A stretch of 14,593 nt of DNA from Candidatus Nanopelagicaceae bacterium (GTDB lineage: Bacteria; Actinomycetota; Actinomycetes; Nanopelagicales; Nanopelagicaceae): NCBI GenBank assembly GCA_947488635.1, contig CANLAY010000008.1, positions 1-14,593 on the forward strand. The letters are read 5' to 3'. Within the stretch, counting starts at the first letter, position 1, and each line of letters starts with the position of its first letter. This document shows positions 7,621 through 13,379 of this stretch, piece after piece. The notes beneath the pieces are model-generated. The model was not told the DNA's origin and searched no databases. It saw nothing but the letters and a program-made list of their open reading frames with translations. The position numbers and the translations under genes are program-made.

Positions 7621-8223
7621 ATGGCTAACGAGCAACCAAATCTGATCTGGATCGACTGCGAAATGACCGGTCTGGACCTGGAAAAAGATGTCCTGGTTGA
7701 GATCGCCGTACTTGTGACCGACTCTGAACTCAATGTAATAGGTGAAGGCATTGACCTGGTCATTGCCGCTACGCCTGAGCAATTAGCTGGCATGAATGAA
7801 TTCGTAACCCAGATGCATACCAACTCTGGCCTAATCACTGAGATCCCAACAGGCATCTCAGTTTCGGCCGCCGAAGATGAAATTATTAAATATCTCGAAT
7901 CAGCCAGCACGGTTGCGGGCAAGTCCCCCTTAGCTGGCAACTCAGTCAGCGTTGATAGATCCTTCATTGCTCGCGATATGCCGCGCCTTAATGAATACCT
8001 GCACTATCGCACCATCGATGTTTCTTCCGTTAAAGAACTTGCTCGCCGCTGGAATGCCAAGGTTTATTTCAACTCCCCAGCCAAGACCGGTAACCATCGC
8101 GCCCTTGGCGATATTCAAGATTCAATAGCAGAACTCGCTCACTACCGTGCAAATTTCCTCATTGCCGGCGCACCATTTGCTGCAAGTCAGGCTCAAGCAG
8201 GCGAAGCAAGTACAAGTAATTAA
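7621..8223 (+). CDS. orn: Oligoribonuclease (DEDDh 3'-5' exoribonuclease)
   Basis: Degrades 2-5-nt RNA (nanoRNA), including the pGpG left from c-di-GMP breakdown, to mononucleotides in the cytoplasm; 200 residues. All DEDDh residues are visible: D12 and E14 in IWIDCEMTGLD, D112 in GNSVSVDRSFI, H159 in the GNHRALGDIQDS motif and D164. The family-typical YRTIDVSSVKELARRW is at 129-144. The ~20-residue C-terminal tail (Ala/Gln/Ser rich) is beyond the usual ~180-residue core. ATG 7621 is preceded by AAGG (7610-7613). It is followed after 21 nt by tRNA-His and is divergent from the pst operon. Confidence 0.96.
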   Translation: MANEQPNLIWIDCEMTGLDLEKDVLVEIAVLVTDSELNVIGEGIDLVIAATPEQLAGMNEFVTQMHTNSGLITEIPTGISVSAAEDEIIKYLESASTVAGKSPLAGNSVSVDRSFIARDMPRLNEYLHYRTIDVSSVKELARRWNAKVYFNSPAKTGNHRALGDIQDSIAELAHYRANFLIAGAPFAASQAQAGEASTSN

Positions 8224-8244
8224 CAGGTAGAATTTCCTCCACAT

Positions 8245-8318
8245 GGTGGGCGTAGCTCAGCTGGTAGAGCACTCGGTTGTGGTCCGAGATGTCGCGGGTT
8301 CGAGCCCCGTCGCTCACC
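8245..8318 (+). tRNA. tRNA-His (anticodon GTG)
   Basis: Cloverleaf with acceptor GTGGGCG/CGCTCAC (8246-8252 with 8311-8317, one G-U pair). The extra G-1 (8245) faces discriminator C8318, which is the histidine identity feature. Anticodon stem CTCGG/CCGAG (8272-8276 with 8284-8288); loop TTGTGGT with GTG at 8279-8281; T stem GCGGG/CCCGT with loop TTCGAGC. CCA happens to follow at 8319-8321. TAGAAT (8228-8233) is a possible -10 in the short gap after orn. Confidence 0.97.
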
Positions 8319-8331
8319 CCACTATTTCCTT

Positions 8332-8355
8332 AGCAGTTGAGATCTCTCAGCTGTT
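8332..8355 (+). repeat. Inverted repeat between tRNA-His and ppa
   Basis: Arms 8332-8342 and 8345-8355 (AGCAGTTGAGA and TCTCAGCTGTT) pair over 11 positions with two G-U pairs around a 2-nt centre. No T-run follows. It may stop or process the tRNA-His transcript, or be an operator for ppa, whose ATG is 34 nt further on. Confidence 0.4.
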
Positions 8356-8389
8356 GGGCTCAATCGACTAGAGAAAGCTGGGTTACAAA

Positions 8390-8878
8390 ATGATCTTCGA
8401 TGTCATCATTGAAATTCCGGCAGGTAGTCGCAACAAGTACGAAGTCGATCATGTAACTGGTGAAATTCGCTTAGATCGCATGCTCTTCACATCTACTCGT
8501 TATCCATATGACTATGGCTTTGTTAAGAATACTTTATCCCTTGATGGCGATCCACTAGATGCTCTTGTAATGCTTGATGAGCCAACATTTCCAGGATGTG
8601 TAGTTTCGGTTCGCGCGATCGGAATGTTTAATATGACCGATGAAGCAGGCGGCGACGATAAGTTGTTATGTGTTGCTGCTGGCGATATTCGCAAATCTTC
8701 ATTGCAAGATATTTCCGATGTGCCTGAATTCGAACTTTCAGAAATTCAACATTTCTTTGAGGTTTATAAGGCGCTAGAGCCAGGCAAGAGCGTTACTGGC
8801 GGTAACTGGGTTGATAACGCGGAAGCCCAAGCTGAAATAGAACGTTCGCGCAAACGCTTTGACGATTTGCAACACTAA
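8390..8878 (+). CDS. ppa: Inorganic pyrophosphatase, family I
   Basis: Cytoplasmic enzyme hydrolysing PPi to two Pi, which pulls biosynthetic reactions forward and returns phosphate to the pool; 162 residues, normal for bacterial family I. Active-site pieces: KYE (16-18), YPYDYGF (38-44), the signature DGDPLDALV (52-60) with metal-binding D52, D54 and D57, and a second metal cluster around DDKLL (about 88-92) and KxxK-like residues in the C-terminal part. ATG 8390 has only a distant GAGAAAG, so translation initiation is not strongly marked. It sits between tRNA-His and the PII gene on the same strand. Confidence 0.95.
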   Translation: MIFDVIIEIPAGSRNKYEVDHVTGEIRLDRMLFTSTRYPYDYGFVKNTLSLDGDPLDALVMLDEPTFPGCVVSVRAIGMFNMTDEAGGDDKLLCVAAGDIRKSSLQDISDVPEFELSEIQHFFEVYKALEPGKSVTGGNWVDNAEAQAEIERSRKRFDDLQH

Positions 8879-8922
8879 AAAATTAAATCAATCTCAAACT
8901 CAAAGACGAGAAGAGAAAGTAA

Positions 8923-9264
<342 letters not shown>

Positions 9265-9343
9265 AGTTCAATTAAGCGCTGATTCGCCACATTTGGTGGA
9301 TTTCCAAGGTAGACCAATTCGCTGATAGGGTCTGCCAATCGTT

Positions 9344-9359
9344 AAAGGGTTTGCCCTTT
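9344..9359 (+). repeat. Short perfect hairpin just before tRNA-Lys
   Basis: AAAGGG (9344-9349) and CCCTTT (9354-9359) flank a TTTG loop, ending 3 nt before the mature tRNA-Lys. It could end glnB transcription, or form in the 5' leader of the pre-tRNA. No T-run follows. A weaker CCAC/GTGG stem lies at 9287-9299, nearer the glnB stop. Confidence 0.35.
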
Positions 9360-9362
9360 CTC

Positions 9363-9435
9363 GGGTTGTTAGCTCAGTTGGTAGAGCAGGTGACTCTTAA
9401 TCACCGGGTCGGGGGTTCGAGTCCCTCACAACCCA
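9363..9435 (+). tRNA. tRNA-Lys (anticodon CTT)
   Basis: Acceptor GGGTTGT/ACAACCC (9363-9369 with 9428-9434), anticodon stem GGTGA/TCACC (9389-9393 with 9401-9405), loop CTCTTAA with CTT at 9396-9398, T stem GGGGG/CCCTC with loop TTCGAGT, discriminator A9435. CCA is not encoded. Its 3' part (from the last base pair side of the T loop to 3 nt past the gene) is repeated at 10342-10362, so it appears to be an integration target that remains intact. Confidence 0.97.
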
Positions 9436-9438
9436 CTT
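9418..9438 (+). repeat. Direct repeat, proximal copy (tRNA-Lys 3' end; att-like)
   Basis: Twenty-one bases covering the T loop from its third base, the 3' T stem, the acceptor strand, the discriminator and 3 nt beyond (ends ...ACAACCCACTT). Identical to 10342-10362; identity stops on both sides (T versus A before, A versus C after). The location in a tRNA 3' end is that used by tyrosine integrases. Confidence 0.85.
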
Positions 9439-9533
9439 ATGTATGAAAGCAATTATTTTTCATCTCTATTGCTTTGGGAGCCTAAATACTTCCTGATGAT
9501 TCACTTTGAAGGCTCGTTTATAACGGACTTTGC

Positions 9534-9554
9534 ACCTGCAACTTAGCAGCAGGT
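9534..9554 (-). terminator. Weak hairpin after arsC
   Basis: ACCTGC (9534-9539) and GCAGGT (9549-9554) form a 6-bp stem 6 nt after the arsC stop on the minus strand. No U-run follows, so it is a poor intrinsic terminator, but it is the only structure between the convergent arsC and tRNA-Lys. Confidence 0.3.
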
Positions 9555-9560
9555 TAAGAC

Positions 9561-10181
9561 TTAATTGTTTGGCAGTAGGTCTGAGATAAGGTTTTCGACT
9601 CGAACCTTGATCTCATCACGGATGATTCGAACAGGGTCAATTCCTTGTCCGGCTGGATCATCGAGAACCCAATCTTCGTAACGCTTGCCTGGATAAACGG
9701 GGCAAGAGTCTCCACAACCCATTGTTATAACGGCATCGGATGCTCTAACAACTTCATCCGTGAGCGGCTTAGGGAACTCATGAGTAATGTCGATGCCCAC
9801 TTCGGCCATCGCTTCAATAACAACTAGAGAGATCGACTCTTTTGGTGCAGATCCGGCCGATCTAACGACGACTCGATCTCCACCCAGTTTTGCCATGAAT
9901 CCAGCGGCCATCTGAGAACGACCAGAGTTGTGGACACAGACAAAGAGAACATCGACTGTGCCTGACGAAGATGGGTCCTGTGATTTCATAAGAGCGTTCA
10001 AGCGATCACGTGAAAAGCGTTCTGCCAGGGGTAGTAGGTAGACCTTCACATCACTCTTTGCATCTAGAAGCTCGTAGGATTCGAATACGTAGCGCTCAAC
10101 TGTTTCAAGAGAGAGTTTTCCTTTATATAGGTATTGGAGCTTTTCTGAGATTTTCAAAAGCTGACCACGGATATCATCCAT
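9561..10181 (-). CDS. arsC: Arsenate reductase-like low-molecular-weight phosphatase with N-terminal helical domain
   Basis: Predicted to reduce arsenate to arsenite in the cytoplasm using mycothiol or thioredoxin. Numbering from the longer GTG form (10214): a helical ~70-residue N-terminal domain (12-80), as in actinobacterial ArsC1'-type proteins; P-loop VCVHNSGRS with CX5R (C93, R99); MGCGDSCP with C167 and C171; and DWVLDDPAGQ carrying the general-acid Asp (185/186). The extra Cys pair supports reductase activity over a plain tyrosine phosphatase, but both remain possible. I chose ATG 10181 because AAAGG lies 10 nt upstream; GTG 10214 adds 11 residues and has AAAGAGAG before it. A PHO box and -10 lie upstream. 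No arsR or arsenite pump is adjacent. It lies between direct repeats of the tRNA-Lys 3' end. Confidence 0.85.
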   Translation of the reverse strand: MDDIRGQLLKISEKLQYLYKGKLSLETVERYVFESYELLDAKSDVKVYLLPLAERFSRDRLNALMKSQDPSSSGTVDVLFVCVHNSGRSQMAAGFMAKLGGDRVVVRSAGSAPKESISLVVIEAMAEVGIDITHEFPKPLTDEVVRASDAVITMGCGDSCPVYPGKRYEDWVLDDPAGQGIDPVRIIRDEIKVRVENLISDLLPNN

Positions 10182-10241
10182 TACCGTGAAACCTTTAAGG
10201 TGTTCTTGAGTCACGTGGGACTCTCTTTCTACTAGTTGAAG

Positions 10242-10254
10242 GGAATCGTATTCC
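10242..10254 (-). repeat. Palindrome at the arsC start-site region
   Basis: GGAAT and ATTCC flank CGT (10242-10254), directly downstream of the predicted -10 (10255-10260). It would overlap the start of transcription, a usual place for a repressor operator, or form a small 5' hairpin. Too short to assign a regulator. Confidence 0.35.
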
Positions 10255-10298
10255 TCTATATTTGATTAGCGATGAACAAAAGATGAACAGAGATGAAA
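10255..10298 (-). promoter_or_regulatory. PHO box and -10 element upstream of arsC
   Basis: Plus-strand GATGAAC at 10271 and 10282 are exactly 11 nt apart; a third, GATGAAA at 10292, is 10 nt on and so imperfect. On the minus strand these are GTTCATC units, close to the GTTCACC PhoP core. TATAGA (minus strand, 10255-10260) lies 10 nt downstream as a good -10, so the nearest unit covers the -35 position, the normal placement for PhoP activation. Sixteen bases (10273-10288) are identical to the pstC box (7557-7572). Confidence 0.75.
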
Positions 10299-10341
10299 GA
10301 AATGGGTCGAATCCAGAGGGAATGGTTTGAAGGTTTTATGA

Positions 10342-10362
10342 CGAGTCCCTCACAACCCACTT
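10342..10362 (+). repeat. Direct repeat, distal copy of the tRNA-Lys 3' end (att-like)
   Basis: Exact 21-base copy of 9418-9438 with no tRNA body before it; the preceding bases (GGTTTTATGA) do not match the T stem. It is therefore a displaced tRNA 3' end rather than a degraded gene. The 104 bases from here to the next stop codon (10467) hold only a weak TCCGT/ACGGA hairpin (10375-10391) and nothing else I recognise. Confidence 0.85.
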
Positions 10363-10466
10363 CATAGTAGTTATTCCGTGATTGCAACGGAGGCTTCAAT
10401 CAATTCTTCTTATGGTCAGGTTCGCCAAGCATCTCAACGCACTTGCCTTGCCTCAATGCCAATCGG

Positions 10467-11141
10467 CTAAACACTCTCCTTTTCAAACCGCGCAATCATC
10501 CTCGGTAGCGCCCTGTTGTAGGTGCCAACAGGATTCATATTTGCTAGGACGTATAGAAAGTATCCGCTTAGGGCTAACCATGGATTCACAAGAGATAGTG
10601 AGACCATCGCAACTCCAATTACCGAGACGGTTGAGACGGAGATAATCATTACTTTGCGCATGGTTTCAGGTCTCAACGGTAAGTCATCTACGAAGTTGAC
10701 TGGGATTACGAATTTGCGCAGCAGCATTTGCACAAAAGTAAACCAATACATTCCAAAGAGACAGATACCGAAATAGAAGACCCCCCATTTCATGTTGGGA
10801 GTATTCAGATTAGACGCTAATAGCGAAACTCCAAATGGCATAAGCGAAACCCATAGCAGCGTAATCGCATGATTCCAAACTATCCATGCATTTGTTCCTT
10901 CTACGTACTGTCCACCCATGTGGTAGTAGTACCACATTGAAATTAGCACGACGAAGCCCAAAATATATGCAAGAAAAGTTGGCCATTCCCGACCTAATGC
11001 AGTATTGAGATTCTCACTCTTGGTAAGCGCTGGAACCAGTGAAACAACATTGAAACCCAACAGTGTTAAGGCAACAGAAAATACGCCGTCACTTAACGAA
11101 TCAATCAGCTTATGGCTTATGTTCTTTGCTTTGATTTCCAT
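10467..11141 (-). CDS. TMEM175-like (DUF1211) integral membrane protein
   Basis: A 224-residue protein with about six hydrophobic helices, resembling prokaryotic TMEM175, a family of K+-leak channels forming tetramers in the cytoplasmic membrane. The family mark is R..xFSDGVFA in helix 1; here it reads KLIDSLSDGVFSVALTLLGF (11-30), with Arg replaced by Lys and the Phe before SDG by Leu. Other segments lie near 54-74, 85-107, 116-140, 165-183 and 185-203. The changes in the conserved RxxxFSD motif make channel function uncertain. ATG 11141 has AAGAGG at a good distance. It lies beyond the distal tRNA-Lys repeat and reads toward it; no operon partner. Confidence 0.7.
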   Translation of the reverse strand: MEIKAKNISHKLIDSLSDGVFSVALTLLGFNVVSLVPALTKSENLNTALGREWPTFLAYILGFVVLISMWYYYHMGGQYVEGTNAWIVWNHAITLLWVSLMPFGVSLLASNLNTPNMKWGVFYFGICLFGMYWFTFVQMLLRKFVIPVNFVDDLPLRPETMRKVMIISVSTVSVIGVAMVSLSLVNPWLALSGYFLYVLANMNPVGTYNRALPRMIARFEKESV

Positions 11142-11250
11142 CTCGACCTCTTTGGCTATTGGCTAAGCTCCAGTTTGATTGGAAAAGGTACATCACTGTT
11201 TGGGGAATTCTAAGAACCCCATGATGAATTTCAGGCTAAATCTTTAACCC

Positions 11251-11793
11251 CTACCCCGATGTGGTTGGAGTCGGTGTTGGGGCAACATATGGCCCGCGAA
11301 CAACTTCACCTCTAACCTCTTGCTGGCCCACGCCCAGAGTAATTTCAGATTTAGTCTTAGCAGTGATCACAAAGCTATAAATACCAGCTTTAGCCACAGC
11401 GCTATAGCGAGCTAAATAAAAGTAGTTAGTTCCGCCATAGGGCTCGTAAAACTTTGTTCGCTCATTAATCTTCATTGTTGTCTTGAAACCACCAGGACCA
11501 GTAATTACAACCGTAGGCAACTGTGAATTCTTTAAAGAATTTTCCGGTTTCTTATCAACAATTAAATATTGAACATCAAGGGCATCTCCCTCTTTAAACT
11601 GAGCGCGAAATGCCTTCTTTTCGCCCGCCTTGTTAAATGCTGCTCGAATCGCAAATGAAATTGTTCCATCAACTAGCAAGGGGCCTTTAGCTGCAGTCGT
11701 GTCTGTATTTAGAAGTACTACTGGTTGATGTGCTGTAGCAACGCTTGTGCCCAGAAAGGCAAATGCGATAACCAGCACTAGTAACTTCTTCAT
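11251..11793 (-). CDS. Secreted protein of unknown function
   Basis: 180 residues; I do not recognise the family. Signal peptide 1-21 (KK start, hydrophobic core LLVLVIAFAFLG, cleavage after ATA). The mature part has no Cys, alternating beta-prone stretches (PTVVITGPGG, GIYSFVITAKT, SEITLGVGQQ) that suggest a beta-sandwich, and a Pro/Thr tail (APTPTPTTSG) without membrane anchor. It begins 41 nt after the mmsA stop on the same strand and may be co-transcribed, but nothing links it to that pathway. No clear Shine-Dalgarno precedes ATG 11793. Beyond its stop a GGGG..CCCC hairpin (11202-11220) lacks a U-run. Confidence 0.7.
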   Translation of the reverse strand: MKKLLVLVIAFAFLGTSVATAHQPVVLLNTDTTAAKGPLLVDGTISFAIRAAFNKAGEKKAFRAQFKEGDALDVQYLIVDKKPENSLKNSQLPTVVITGPGGFKTTMKINERTKFYEPYGGTNYFYLARYSAVAKAGIYSFVITAKTKSEITLGVGQQEVRGEVVRGPYVAPTPTPTTSG

Positions 11794-11834
11794 GGGGAAA
11801 CGGTACAGGTGAACTTCTTACTTTGTGCTCTCGA

Positions 11835-13319
11835 TTAGTCGTTTTGCGGGAAACCTAAGTTGATTCCACCATGACTTGGATCAAGCCAGCGGCTAGTAAT
11901 AACTTTGCCTCGCGTAAAGAAGTGAACACCTTCGGTGCCGTGGGCATGAGAGTCACCAAAGAGTGAGTTCTTCCAACCACCAAATGAGTAGTAAGCCATA
12001 GGTACTGGGATCGGCACATTGATGCCAACCATGCCAACTTCAACTTCGTTTTGGAATCGGCGAGCAGCGCCGCCATCGTTAGTAAAGATTGCGGTGCCAT
12101 TGCCATACTCATGGCTATTTACTAGCGCTAGCGCTTCGTCGTAAGTATTAACACGCAAGATGCTTAATACTGGTCCGAAAATTTCATCGGTATAGACCGA
12201 CATCTCTGGCGTCACGTTATCAAGCAGAGTTGGCCCGAGAAAGAAGCCATCGCCATCGAACTTTAGATCGCGGCCATCAACAACAACTGTTGCGCCAGCC
12301 TTTGCGCCCGCTTGAATATAGGAAGCAACTTTGTCACGGTGTACGGCGCTAACAAGTGGACCCATGTCAGAGCCTTGGGTGCCATCACCAGTTTTAATGT
12401 TTGCCATACGAGATTTAATCCGCGCAACGAGTGCGCTAGCAATTGGTTCAACTGCCACAATTGCAGAAATCGCCATGCAACGTTCGCCGGCCGAACCAAA
12501 TCCTGCGTTAATTGCAGCGTCGGCGGCAAGCTCTAAATCAGCATCAGGCAGAACCACCATGTGATTTTTTGCGCCACCTAAAGCTTGAACCCGCTTGCCA
12601 GATTTTGTGCCGGTTTCATAGACATAACGTGCGATCGGTGTTGAGCCCACAAATGAAACTGACTTAATTCCTTTATGTGTAAGTAGCGCGTCAACAACTT
12701 CCCTGTCGCCATGAACCACATTAAAGATACCATCAGGTAGCCCTGCCTCTTTCCAAAGCTGGGCCATAAACATTGCAGCACTAGGATCTTTTTCAGAAGG
12801 CTTAACAACTACCGTGTTACCGCAAGCAATTGCCACCGGGAAAAACCACATTGGCACCATCGCGGGAAAATTAAAGGGCGAAATAATTGCAACTGGGCCC
12901 ACTGCCTGGCGAATTGAATAGACATCAACACCAGTTGAAACCTCTTCGGAAAAACCGCCCTTTAAAAGGTGTGGGATTCCGCAAGCAAATTCAACTACTT
13001 CAAGACCGCGAGTTACTTCACCAGCAGCATCACTTAAAACTTTTCCGTGCTCATCAGTAATTAGGGCAGCAATCTTCTCTTTGTTTTGTAGTACTAATTC
13101 GCGGAAAGCGAATAAAACTTGGGTGCGCTTGGTCAGAGAACTATGGCGCCATTCGGCAAAGGCGCTGGTTGCAGCAGCTACGGCATTATCAACAGTTGCC
13201 GCGTTTCCAAATGCGACCGTCTTTGAGACTTTGCCAGTGGCCGGGTTATAGACATCGCCACTTCGCTCTGGTTTAGATGTATCTAGCGCGCCGTTGATCC
13301 AATGCGTAATCTGATTCAT
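11835..13319 (-). CDS. mmsA: CoA-acylating methylmalonate/malonate-semialdehyde dehydrogenase
   Basis: Cytoplasmic aldehyde dehydrogenase that oxidises methylmalonate semialdehyde (to propionyl-CoA) or malonate semialdehyde (to acetyl-CoA) with NAD+ and CoA, losing CO2. Numbering from GTG 13325: FNFPAMVPMWFFPVA (151-165) and VVKPSEKDP are typical of MmsA/IolA; SFVGST binds NAD; ALGGAKNHMVV replaces the ELGGK general-base motif of hydrolytic ALDHs; FGSAGERCMAIS holds the nucleophile C283; EIFGPVLS follows. 496 residues, the family norm. I prefer ATG 13319; GTG 13325 lies two codons earlier and neither has a strong ribosome site. It is divergent from an omega-aminotransferase 54-60 nt away, which points to beta-alanine or 3-aminoisobutyrate breakdown; valine or inositol breakdown are alternatives. 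Confidence 0.93.
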   Translation of the reverse strand: MNQITHWINGALDTSKPERSGDVYNPATGKVSKTVAFGNAATVDNAVAAATSAFAEWRHSSLTKRTQVLFAFRELVLQNKEKIAALITDEHGKVLSDAAGEVTRGLEVVEFACGIPHLLKGGFSEEVSTGVDVYSIRQAVGPVAIISPFNFPAMVPMWFFPVAIACGNTVVVKPSEKDPSAAMFMAQLWKEAGLPDGIFNVVHGDREVVDALLTHKGIKSVSFVGSTPIARYVYETGTKSGKRVQALGGAKNHMVVLPDADLELAADAAINAGFGSAGERCMAISAIVAVEPIASALVARIKSRMANIKTGDGTQGSDMGPLVSAVHRDKVASYIQAGAKAGATVVVDGRDLKFDGDGFFLGPTLLDNVTPEMSVYTDEIFGPVLSILRVNTYDEALALVNSHEYGNGTAIFTNDGGAARRFQNEVEVGMVGINVPIPVPMAYYSFGGWKNSLFGDSHAHGTEGVHFFTRGKVITSRWLDPSHGGINLGFPQND

Positions 13320-13379
13320 AGTCACAATCTACTTGAGAGCATTAAGATGGCGCTACCTACTAGCTAAAAGGCCAATGTA

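Larger units (their letters stand above)
9418..10362. mobile_element. Putative minimal tRNA-Lys-inserted cassette carrying arsC
   Basis: A 924-bp unit bounded by the 21-base direct repeats, with the intact tRNA at one end and the displaced 3' fragment at the other, which is the geometry left by site-specific insertion into a tRNA gene. Its only recognisable gene is the arsC-like one with its own PHO-box promoter. No integrase, excisionase or transposase is inside, so it would be non-autonomous or a deletion remnant of a larger island. An alternative is a local duplication of the tRNA tail. Confidence 0.5.

Noticed and set aside
8319..8321. Encoded CCA on tRNA-His
   Set aside because: The other two tRNAs lack it, so it is probably coincidence within the C-rich trailer.
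9446..9475. AAAGCAAT/ATTGCTTT inverted repeat after tRNA-Lys as a tRNA terminator
   Set aside because: Loop of 14 nt, A/T-rich stem and no following U-run; not convincing.
9439..9546. A 35-codon open frame (ATG 9439 to TAG) immediately after the tRNA-Lys repeat, in the putative cassette
   Set aside because: No ribosome site (upstream is the tRNA tail), no recognisable motif, and an open run of this length is common by chance.
11202..11220. GGGG/CCCC hairpin between the TMEM175-like and secreted protein genes as a terminator
   Set aside because: Stem is interrupted and no U-run follows on either strand; mentioned only as a weak structure.
11808..11814. GGTGAAC upstream of the secreted protein gene, as a PHO box
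   Set aside because: Only one unit; no partner at 11-nt spacing on either side.
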